The notes under the pieces: generated by a model
Databases searched by the model: none
What the model was told of the DNA's origin: nothing
What the model saw: the letters and a program-made list of their open reading frames with translations, nothing else
Translations under genes and position numbers: made by a program
Part shown: positions 46,041-55,041 of the stretch, in pieces
How the letters are laid out: each line of letters starts with the position of its first letter
Numbering within the stretch: the stretch's first letter is position 1
NCBI GenBank assembly: GCA_020137815.1
Contig: CM035358.1
Location: 1,483,033-1,547,032, forward strand
DNA length: 64,000 nucleotides
Direction: 5' to 3'
DNA from: Hormiphora californensis
Lineage: Eukaryota; Ctenophora; Tentaculata; Cydippida; Pleurobrachiidae

Positions 46041-48126
46041 TCACCATTCATCATCCTTATCAATAGCATCTTTATCCTTAATAAATTTAATATCCTTCCC
46101 TTGAATAACTTTCTTTGGTTGCTGTAGTTTCCCCTCCTTTAACAGATCGGGAAGAACTGAACTCTCCACGTGTACCTCATCAATTCCATCCGAGAACAGA
46201 GCTACCCGTTCCTTGAAGTGCTCTGAAGGAAGTGAATTAGTACTAAATTAACATTATTCTGCATTCAACCAGAGTAGTACACTCTAACATAGAGACAGTA
46301 AATACTACAAATTTGTACATTGGGACCAATACCTTCAGGATTTATGTAGAGTGTCTCGTCTGGTTCATCAAACAGAATGGTAGAGTTTCCGATTCCTTTG
46401 TGGGCCTGCCTACATTCCTCTATCCAAAGTTGCACACCTTCCTTAGCCTCCTTTCGGTGAGTTACATACATACTCAGAGGGGCTCCTGAAGAGGGGTGGT
46501 TACACGGTTAGAGGGGCTCCTGAAGAGGGGGAGGGGTGGTTACATACTCAGAGGGGCTCCTGGGGGGAGGGGTGGTTACACGGTTAGGGGGACTCCTGGG
46601 GGGGGGGGCTGTAGTAATATTTAAAAGGTCTGATTTTCCTAGTAAAGGGGGTCAAGGTTCTATAACAGTAACTTACCCTCGAATTCATCACCCCTCTCCT
46701 CCCTCCTCAGCACCCAGTACCACCTCTGAACCCTACCCACCCAGATAGAATGAGGTCCAGTCACTCTCATCGTATCATCAGGTATCTGCAGCATTGCCAG
46801 ATCCTGCTGCGTCCTGGACACAATGGACATCCCAGACACCTCCCCGTCCATCCCCTTAATCTCAGACACCTCACAATCCTGGTCCATAGTCCTCTCAGCA
46901 ACATAAGCTGCCATTGCCTTGTTATCTTTGGTCAGAGCAGTGTAATCATAACTACCATCTTGTAGTGGATATGGGTTCCGTTTCTCGTGCACGTGCCACC
47001 ACCATCCCCACTCACGTGTCATCTGAGTTATCTCATGTTTCTCCCCGAATACACGTACTATATTGCGGTACAGTTTAAATGAGGGCTTTAACCGCCGTTC
47101 AGTTCCAATTTGAATGATGTCCCGAGCTATAAAGAGGCCTGGTTGAGGTTTAGGAAAGAGGGAGTTTATAAATCCGATAGTTTGATACTGATGGGGTGGG
47201 AAACACTCAATTAGATCCTCAAATAGCTCGATTTCATCAATCAACTCGTACTCGTACATGCGTTTAATGCACCAATTAACGAACTGTGGGTGGTCTTTTT
47301 TCAGTCGGGGGTTTCGGTCTTTGTAGAGTTGAATAGCCGCTCGTAATACTTCCATCTAGGAGTGAAAAGAATAATAATAGTTGAACAGTTCAAACTTCAA
47401 TATAAAGGGATAAATGGGAATTGCGAAACAGGTGTGCTAGGTCGTTTATTTATTTTCCAAGGGGGAAGTACGTCATGAAACTGTATCTTCCGACTAACTT
47501 TCTTCTCTTTTTCAGCCATCTGTTCCTCCTCAGTTAGAGCTAAACTATCGTTGTACTTTGACTCATCAAATGTCTCTAGACCCCTGAAATGAATAAAAAT
47601 TAAATTTGAGTTGAACTAAAAGATTTAATCTATACAGTTTTACCGGCACTTGCCGTGTGTCTTCACCGACAAGATCAAGAATGCTACCAAAACACAAGTC
47701 TTACATGGATTTGTGTTTTTCCTTGAATGTATTTCTCTCTTTATCCTGCCAAGAAACGAAGTCTGGCTCCCCCTGCTTATGAAACCGGAATCTTGCTAAA
47801 TATCGCCGCTGCGGTACTGAAAGAGGAGAGAGTCTAGTCTAGTAAAATCAATTGAAACCTTCCCTAAATAAACTTAAACTATATTACTGCTGGACAATGT
47901 GTAGGTACCAGTCCTCCTCCAACATTAGAGGAGGACCATTAGAAAATACATTTCACAATACATTTCACAATACATTTCACAATACATTTCACAATACATT
48001 TCACAATACATTTCACAATACATTTCACAGATCTAAGGTTTTGACACATCAGCTCATGTGTTCCTTACCCTGATGTGATGATGAAGCATAGCTTCGCAGG
48101 CAAATCTGAGTTGCAAACCTCCTCAT
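46041..48126 (-). CDS. ECSIT: ECSIT, mitochondrial complex I assembly / Toll-pathway adaptor, six exons
   Basis: Exons 48126-48069, 47816-47705, 47583-47472, 47355-46677, 46485-46333 and 46222-46041, joined by GT-AG introns with matching phases. The N-terminus MRRFATQICLRSYASSS is a typical cleavable mitochondrial presequence. Exon 4 carries the conserved ECSIT body: VLRAAIQLYKDRNPRLKKDH, FPHPQ/FPPHQYQTI-type PPR-like helices, WWWHVHEKRNPYPL and GPHSIWVGRVQRWYW. In animals ECSIT works with NDUFAF1 and ACAD9 in complex I assembly and has been linked to TRAF6 in Toll signalling and to BMP signalling. Start choice is supported by the presequence. It lies 380 bases upstream of the VPS53 ATG on the same strand. 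Intron 1 contains a 12-bp tandem repeat and intron 4 a small minisatellite. Confidence 0.9.
46487..46625. repeat. Small minisatellite in an ECSIT intron
   Basis: Three to four imperfect units built on AGAGGGGCTCCTG and GAGGGGTGGTTACACGG, ending in a poly-G run near 46600. It lies directly upstream of the exon 5 acceptor, again at an exon border, and its first unit shares GAGGGGCTCC with the first bases of that exon. Confidence 0.75.
47946..48032. repeat. 12-bp tandem repeat (ACAATACATTTC)n
   Basis: About seven perfect units in ECSIT intron 1. The spurious ORF across it is FHNT repeated. Confidence 0.95.
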
Positions 48127-48991
48127 TAGGACATCACACTGCTAGAAAGGAAGGGATCAAGAGTCAATGCACATTTAAAATGTTGTAATAAGTTCCCGCT
48201 TGGGAGAAACAATAACACGACTACTTTGGAAGGTTTTTCAATCAGATAACATCAGATGACAATTGACATGGTATGATAAGATGATAGACATCATACTATT
48301 ATTAAAGCAAATAGGGAAATCCCATGTCCCGTTTTTTTAACCAAATATGGCACAAAATTCCTGGAAATGGCCTTTTGCACGTGTTGTCCCTAGAGGGACC
48401 CTGGCAACCTGCCAGCTTGAGCCTTAAACTGCACGTGCATCCTTGATTCATCTCTCTGCCGGTTGTGTGATTGATCGTTTGCTCGATTTGATCTGTTCAC
48501 CACGTTTCTTGAACATGACTACTCAACTTCAACACAATCGCCAGCGAGTTTGGAGGAGCCATATGTCCCAAACTGGCGCTGACGCCTATAGACTACGTGA
48601 TCGAATCCTACAAAAGAGGTGATTACTATTCAAAAAATGTTGTCAACACACGTAATAACAAAGTATCAATGGCACTAACAAGAAATGACAGTAATACGTG
48701 AAAGTATTTTGCCAATGTACTCCTTCATAAAATACTTCAGGACCTGGCAAAAGAGGACCCGTGGTTTTTCTGTCAAAAGAATCCCTTTGGTTAATTTACC
48801 TGATAAATTTACTGATTTAAAAAATTTCAAATGGTACTACACTATTTGCTTAGGTTACTGTATGACCATTGACCATCCCCGACATTCGCCCGTAGGGCGA
48901 GCGGGCTTACTAGTATATCTAATATAAAATTAAAGATAAATTATCAAACATATAATAAACTACAAAGGTATAAATTCACATCATCGCACAA
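48127..48991. other. Intergenic, nothing recognised
   Basis: About 860 bases between ECSIT and the glycosyltransferase gene. I see no exon or repeat apart from a short CGCCCGTAGGGCGAGCGGGC GC-rich patch at 48887-48905. Confidence 0.5.
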
Positions 48992-49951
48992 TTACCAAAA
49001 TAGATTCTTCCCTAATCGTTCCCTCAATTCTCCAGCATATCGTAAGATATCCGTGTCTTCAACTTCATTGACATCCCAAGTTTTGAAATCCGACAAGGTA
49101 TCCCTCCAGTGAGGACCAGCTACAGCGCCCCTAACCCTCACCCTCTCTATCCACTCTGCCATACTCTTCACTTTGTAATGGTTCAGTTGAATGATGTCAC
49201 TTGTAGGGTGGTTGCGTTTCCAATTCGTGGAAACTCTCTCAAACTTCTCAGTAACTAAAGGATGACTGGAGGGGAACATGGGATAGTGGATGGTTTTCAG
49301 CCAGGAGAAATATTTGGGTTGGATTATGGTTTTGTAAAGACGATCCAGTTTAGCTTGCCGTTTAGTGTAGGACTCAATTACAAGTGTTTCAGGTTTCTCA
49401 ATATGTCCATTACTACCAAACCACGCCCATCCCATTGTAATTCCACCGTACGATTTGTAACTATCCAGAATTTCCAGGACAGTTTTTCCGTTTTTTGGCA
49501 GAATAAATTCATCGTCATCAATTAACGCAGTCCACTGAGACTGACATCCGTATTTAGCCAGAGAGTGGACGATGGCATTTTGTTGGGTTTTAACCCCCAA
49601 CTGTAGACTCTCATCCCGATAACTCACATCTCCCCAGTGTGTGAGTGTCACTATATTCCCCTCTATATAAGGCCTGAGTACAGCTGTCAGATTGTCCCTA
49701 CTGTTATTGTCAATCAGGTAGAAATGCTCTACTCCCTGAATCCGGTGGTATTCGATCCACTCCCTGATGTACGGAGCAGAGTTCTTTAGAATGGATGTGA
49801 TTGTGAGAGGGTACACTGTTGAAGAATCGCAGTTTACAAGCAGGTTCTCATCGGGCCTCTCACCCCTTAACACAAAACGTATGTCAACGACGTATAGGTA
49901 GAGAACGAGCGCAAATCCGAACAAACCAATTAGATATTTCTTGCGAACCAT
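48992..49951 (-). CDS. Family 92 glycosyltransferase (GT92), type II membrane protein
   Basis: A single-exon frame of 319 codons from ATG 49951. A five-residue cytosolic tail (MVRKK) precedes a hydrophobic signal anchor at residues 6-24, then a lumenal catalytic domain. GT92 (formerly DUF23) landmarks are TSILKNSAPYIREWIEYHR, GVEHFYLIDNNSRD, the acidic metal/nucleotide-binding ALIDDDEFIL, GWAWFGSNGH and a late QLNHYKVKSMAEW block. Family members such as C. elegans GALT-1 add galactose to N-glycan core fucose in the Golgi. The acceptor here is unknown. Intronless, like WRAP73. A complete, apparently functional gene. Confidence 0.9.
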   Translation of the reverse strand: MVRKKYLIGLFGFALVLYLYVVDIRFVLRGERPDENLLVNCDSSTVYPLTITSILKNSAPYIREWIEYHRIQGVEHFYLIDNNSRDNLTAVLRPYIEGNIVTLTHWGDVSYRDESLQLGVKTQQNAIVHSLAKYGCQSQWTALIDDDEFILPKNGKTVLEILDSYKSYGGITMGWAWFGSNGHIEKPETLVIESYTKRQAKLDRLYKTIIQPKYFSWLKTIHYPMFPSSHPLVTEKFERVSTNWKRNHPTSDIIQLNHYKVKSMAEWIERVRVRGAVAGPHWRDTLSDFKTWDVNEVEDTDILRYAGELRERLGKNLFW

Positions 49952-50270
49952 GATGCCGATCTTTTAGAAGTACAGGGGATTCTCTTTTCGATCCATTCCA
50001 AATCACTAGGAGAAAATGAAATGAGAACTTAATGAATAACAGGTAAAAATAGGATATTTATTTATTCGTGGATTGTACCAGGGAATATCTTAATGAACTT
50101 GACAACACTGTTGACTGCAATAAGGCACAATTTTAGAAGATATCAAACAGTATGTTTCTCGACTTTTCCATTGCACATTGCACAACGCGTGAACAGCGAC
50201 AGTAGGGCCCAAGAAAATACAAATACAAATACAGTTATAATTTATATCCCGCTTTTGGGCCTATAATGCA

Positions 50271-50334
50271 TTGTTAGTGCTAGGAGGACGCCGTTTCAAT
50301 CAGTCGATTGAAGCAACGCACCCACCACTAACAA
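50271..50334 (-). repeat. LINE-B 3' UTR hairpin
   Basis: TTGTTAGTG pairs with CACTAACAA at the base, and TTCAATC with GATTGAA around an AGTC loop. The same structure occurs in the truncated copy at 60292-60354. Confidence 0.85.
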
Positions 50335-50535
50335 GCCTTCTAAAGCGGCTGTCTTTTCAGCCAAAAAGTTACTATTTTCGTCATTTGGGTAGACCGACAG
50401 GTTTTGTGTGGGAAAAAGTTAAAATCTGGGTGCCTTCCATTGCTAACAATTCATCGATTTTCGCGGTTGAGACGGTCTTGTAGTCTTGTAGTCTTGTAGT
50501 CCTCTTTGTGCAGATACTGCACAGGTGTCAGCTCC

Positions 50536-53467
50536 TCATAGAGCCTCCCCCTCCCTGGAAGCTATTCGTGCCCAGTCAAGAATTGAGTTATTATTCTGTC
50601 GAGAATATCCAGTCACCGGGGGACGGTCTGGGAATCTCTTCAGCCATTTACCAAGGAGCACTTTGAATGAGGCTAGGTCTTCTGCCGTATTCACATTGCT
50701 TGGTAGAGTATTCCAAAGTCGAGCCGCTCTGCAGGCAAAGGAGTTATGGTACTTCGTAGCGACAGACACTTGTGTGGTGGTGGGGGATGTTGGAACCTCA
50801 GCTTTCTTTCCAAGTCTTGTGTTATCGTGGAATGTCAGCCCAATGTTGTTGGGAGCACTTCCATTCGCCATCTTCCACACCATGATGATAGAGTAGCGTT
50901 CCCGACGTCGCTGCATGGAGTGTAAGTTCAGTTTTTTCAAGCGATCCCAGTAGCTCAGGTCGCTCATTCCAAGAATGCGTTTGGTGAACTTTCTCTGTAC
51001 TGCTTCAACACTCATAATGTCAGAGATTTTGGGTGAGTCCCAAAGTGGGCAGCAATATTCCAGCTTGCTTCTGACAAGACTTTTGTAGAGGATGAGCATT
51101 GTCTTGGGCTGTCTTGTTTTGAAAGCACGTAGAACCCATCCACTTATCCTTCGGGCTTCTGCAGTCATGTTTCCTATGTGCTGATCCCAAGACAGGTCAT
51201 TGGACAATTGGACCCCAAGATCCCGTACACAGAGTTTTGGTTCAATCTCAGACCCATCTGGGGTGTAGTAGATGTCAAGCTCCGAGGTAAAGGGGAGCTG
51301 TCTGAGCAAGAGTGTTTTATTGAGCGTGTAGTGCAGAACTTCGAATTTTTCCTCGTTTAAGCTCATGTTATTTGCTCGTGACCATCGTCCTATTTCACTC
51401 AAATCTTTCTGGAGTTGCAATTGAGATTCCTCAGTTTCTATAGCTTTGATGAGTTTAGTATCATCTGCCAGGGTTTTTGGTAGGGAATGCTGCACTGCTG
51501 AGACAAGGTCTGCAACATAGACGATGAAGAGTGGTGGACCAAGCACGGTTCCTTGAGGGACTCCGCTTCGCACCCTTTCCCATGAGGACCGTTCACCATC
51601 CACTACGACAGTTTGGTATCTGTCAGTTAAGAAGCACCGGATCCAGTTCAGGACTTTACCCCGGAGTCCATATCGTTCGAGTTTGGCTATGAGGATGTTT
51701 GTATCAACCTTATCAAACGCTTTTGCGTAGTCAATGTATATAACATCCACTTCGTTACCATCTCGGAGTTGTTTGAGTATGGTGTCGACGTGCTCGATAA
51801 GTTGAGTCAGGCAACTGCGATTTTTTCGGAATCCGTGTTGAGATTCTGGAAATACACTGTTTTCCTCAAAGAAGACAACAATCTGGTTCCTCATGACTCT
51901 TTCAAACTGTTTTGATTATGTTAGAGGTCAATGAAACTGGCCGATAGTTTGCTGCCTTGGTCCTATCCCCCTTCTTGAATATTGGTACGATTTGTTGGTT
52001 TTTCAGGAAAGAGGGAATTGTCCCTTTATCCATCGATCGCCTCCATAGGAGCCATAGGGGGTAGGCAAGCTGAGCTCGACATTCATACAGAATTCTTGCA
52101 GGGATGTCACCTTCTGGGGCTGCTCCATAGGGGTTTATCTCCTTCATCGCTAACTCTATGTCTTCAGGGGTAAAATCGAAGTCTTCCAGAAAATTCTTGG
52201 GTTCATCGATTGTCCAGGAGAGGCCGTTTTCTGCATCAACTTGTCCAGGGTCGCTAAAAACACGAACATACTGCTTCTGTAGTAACTGTGCTTTCTCTGC
52301 ACTCTCAGTGGCAAGAGTTCCGTCTTCTCTTTTAATTGGAGCGATGTTTGATGCTGTCTTGGATAGTTTTTTGGCATATGAGAAGAAGTACCTGGGATTT
52401 TCTTTGATTGTAGCAACAGCACTCTCCTCCTCTTGGTCTAGGCTTTCAATAATCCTCTCTTTCACTTGTTCGTTTAGGTCCGCCAGTTTTTCGTGAAGCT
52501 CTCTTTCCTCTTGGGGGTCGGGGCCGGGTTCCTTATTGAGCTTTTTCCTGATTTTCCTGGCTTTCCTTTTTAGGGGTTCTTTGATCTTTCTTTTCGGCTT
52601 CCGCAGTATCTTCTTAACTGGGAGGGTTTCTTCTGCAATTTCGAGGACTACTTTCACTACAACATCTAGGAACTGTTCATCTGTCCCTTCCTCCTGGTCG
52701 CAGTAATCTGGGATTTTGTCCCAATCGATTTTGCACAGTTGAGTTTTCATAGGGTTGTAGTCCACGTTATGTAACTTGAACTTTCGAAACGGGTCCTCTT
52801 CAGTCTTTTCTATAGTTTGGCTTACGAGGGGGTTGTAAGCAAGAGTGCACTCCACCATCCGGTGGTCAGAGATCTTAACTTCTGTAGTCTCCACATTTAC
52901 AAAGTAATCCGGTGTGTTGGTGAGCACTATGTCCAGTATGTTTGGTCCTCTGGTCGGTGTTTTTACCACTTTTTCCAGAAAGTTTTCATTGATCAGCTCC
53001 ACGGTTTGCTGGTATGGTCCGTTTCCTCTCAATCCTCCGACTTTAGTGTTAAGACTTTCCCAGTTCATCTGAGGTAAGTTGAAGTCCCCAAGTAACACTA
53101 TTTCAGGTTCTTCACCATTCTTGCAGATGCTATCAATCTCCTCTTGTAGTTTTCTCATTGCTTCTCCAAAGGACGATTCATGAGCGTCTGGGGGCCGGTA
53201 GACGCATCCCAGTAGCAGGTTATGCTCTTCTGAGAATGCAGTCACTACGCTTGTTTGATTGTCGCTCCACGATAGTTGTTTTGTGATAGGGATTTCCTCG
53301 TTGACGTACAGAAGACATCCTCCGCCAATTTTTATGTCCCTATCAGATCTTAGGACAGCATATCCGGGGACTGATACTTGAGCGTCTGAGATGTAGCTTT
53401 TAAGCCATGTCTCCGTGATGCCCATTGCGAGGACGGGGGGTTCATGCTTTTCAGGAGACAGATACAT
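50536..53467 (-). pseudogene. LINE-B ORF2: endonuclease and reverse transcriptase, frameshifted
   Basis: Two frames, 53467-51902 and 51894-50536. The first has the endonuclease (GITETWLKSY, LGDFNLPQMNW, KISDHRMVECT) and a Lys/Glu-rich linker, and ends just after the first RT blocks (NYRPVSLTSN). The second continues with QHGFRKNRSC, YIDYAKAFDKVD and GVPQGTVLGPPLF, and a catalytic box reading LADD instead of the usual aromatic-A-D-D. The frame changes by one base around 51897-51905, inside a segment that is continuous in LINE-A. The open frame also extends upstream of the listed start, which is not a proven initiator. One break in otherwise intact coding suggests recent loss or a sequencing error. 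Confidence 0.9.
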
Positions 53468-53532
53468 CTCCTTGATGTAGGGGAGTTTCCACTTTGTCTC
53501 CCCTCCAGCTGCAGGTGAAATTGACCTGCAGT

Positions 53533-53865
53533 TTAATAGGTAAACCTTTGAGAGAGGTGATACGGTTGATATGTCGGATGGGTAGCTCCGAATCCCAGGA
53601 TTGGATGTTCCTGGCTGGGTGTTGGAAGATCTCCGAACAGGGGTTTTATTGGAGAGCCTGTCTCTCGAGAATGCACGGACCGTGTCAGAAACTGGATTTG
53701 TTGAGCCTGAGCAGAGAATCCCTCCTTCATCTCTCTGATCAGGTCCTGGAGAAAATCCATTGTCACAGGAGCTGCAGGTGTTACTGGTTCTGCTTTCTGA
53801 TCCAGTACCGTTGCATAATTGGCTCCAGATTTTACAGCCGTTTTGGGTTGTGTTTGCTGTAAAAA
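53533..53865 (-). pseudogene. LINE-B ORF1 fragment
   Basis: An open frame upstream of ORF2 encodes about 110 residues, including SGANYATVLDQKAEP and MDFLQDLIREMKEG, which has the same place and a similar short helix as the end of LINE-A ORF1. It ends at TAA near 53533. No zinc motif is seen, so the 5' part is probably missing. Confidence 0.5.
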
Positions 53866-54080
53866 CGGGTTGGGGCTGTTGTTAGGGTCGGGTTAGGGTT
53901 TTGTTTGGGGTTATCGGTTAGGGCTATCGATTCTCTATCAGATACCGTTTAGTAATTAGTTTACTCAAATCGGCCATGTGGTTCACCGGCTATCGCACTG
54001 CAAGGCACCCTTTTGTGTGCTGCTGAAGAGAAGAAAATGGAAAAACGAGCCAAAAAGTGGGGAAATTTTTGAAAAATTGT

Positions 54081-54124
54081 ATAGGGATCCCTAAAAAAGT
54101 TCAGTATTTACACAGCGTTTACAC
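54081..54124 (+). repeat. 44-bp inverted repeat, left copy (partner at 62192-62235)
   Basis: Begins ATAGGGATCCCTAAAAAAGT and ends ACACAGCGTTTACAC. Its exact reverse complement lies at 62192-62235, 8.1 kb away. Sequence similarity stops abruptly at the inner end. Confidence 0.93.
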
Positions 54125-54343
54125 AGTCTTTACACAGTCGTTACACCCAGAGCGCCCGCGCCGCTCTGGGTGTAAAGACTGCGTCTTTCGCACTCGATTT
54201 GCAGCGTTTTTGGAATTTTTTTTCGCCGCAGCGCTCAATTTACTCAATTGTGCAGCACACAATCCAATATTTTCTTAGAAAAAGCCGCAAAACGCAGCAC
54301 GCGCCGCTCTGGGTGTAACGACTGTGTAAAGACTGTGTAAACG
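54116..54343. repeat. Hairpin element with 39-bp perfect arms
   Basis: The arm CGTTTACACAGTCTTTACAC... at 54116-54154 is exactly reverse-complementary to 54305-54343; a partial extra copy of the GCTCTGGGTGTAAAGACTG arm lies at about 54163-54182. The left arm overlaps the 44-bp repeat. Probably a small fold-back transposon. Confidence 0.88.
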
Positions 54344-54728
54344 TTGGCCTATGCTACAGGCCCTATGCTACAGGCCCTAAAGGGCCTAGGGGGTCGTACG
54401 CGCAGTAGTGAAATGCTGTCAAACTATGGACTTTCAATAAGAGATTTAACAAACGCGCGCGACGTAAAGTTATATCAAACTGTGGCAAATTGGACACGAG
54501 GGCTGCTGAAAAGTGATGCCAATCGGTGTTGGGGTTGTTAAAGACATCATGAGCAACTTTCTTGCCTTGTTTGAACAAAACAACAATTTTCAAGGTGAAA
54601 AAACTAAACTTGGAAAAATCACGTTACAAAAAATACAGGTTTACAGGTTTACAAATAAAGTAATGGTGACACTAAAGTCGGATTTTTTGAAACTGTCACC
54701 CCCCTGAAATAACAAAATTTGTCATATC

Positions 54729-54833
54729 TCCGGTTCCTGATAAGATAGCGACTTGAAATTTGGAGGTTCGAAAGAACTTAGCAAGATCTTTGTAACCTCC
54801 AAATTTCAAGTCTCTATCTCATCAGGAACCGGA
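54729..54833. repeat. 105-bp hairpin (MITE-like)
   Basis: TCCGGTTCCTGA...GACTTGAAATTTGGAGGTT is mirrored by AACCTCCAAATTTCAAGTC...TCAGGAACCGGA with a few mismatches and a short AT-rich loop around 54775-54790. No flanking duplication was identified. Confidence 0.85.
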
Positions 54834-55041
54834 CTTATGGTCATTTAAAGAAATTTGAAAACTCTAAAAAACGACAGTTATTTAAAATCAGAGTATATAT
54901 GTATAGATCTTCCCTTTATGGGTCCACCTAAAATCTAAATTAAAATACTCGTCTCCTCACGCCCTCTCCCTAGACACATACAGCACATTGAGGGGAAATA
55001 TTATTGGGAAATTAAGGATATACAAGAGTCACTCTTACACA

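Larger units (their letters stand above)
50215..53890 (-). mobile_element. LINE-B, non-LTR retrotransposon related to LINE-A, nearly full length
   Basis: Minus-strand element with an ORF1 remnant, an endonuclease/reverse transcriptase ORF broken by a frameshift, a 3' UTR with a strong hairpin (50271-50334) and a (GTATTT)n tail at 50215-50234. The downstream CPPVTGY/PPVTGYSRQNNNSILDW-type C-terminus and RRRERYSI blocks show that it is a relative of LINE-A rather than a copy. The 5' border is uncertain; TTAGGG-like words appear just outside it at 53883-53925. Confidence 0.92.

Noticed and set aside
53880-53935. Telomeric repeat (TTAGGG) remnant beside LINE-B; also TTAGGTCC units at 11.2-11.7 kb
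   Set aside because: Only scattered TTAGGG words with irregular spacing at the first site, and a 35-bp splice-border unit at the second. Neither is a telomere array.
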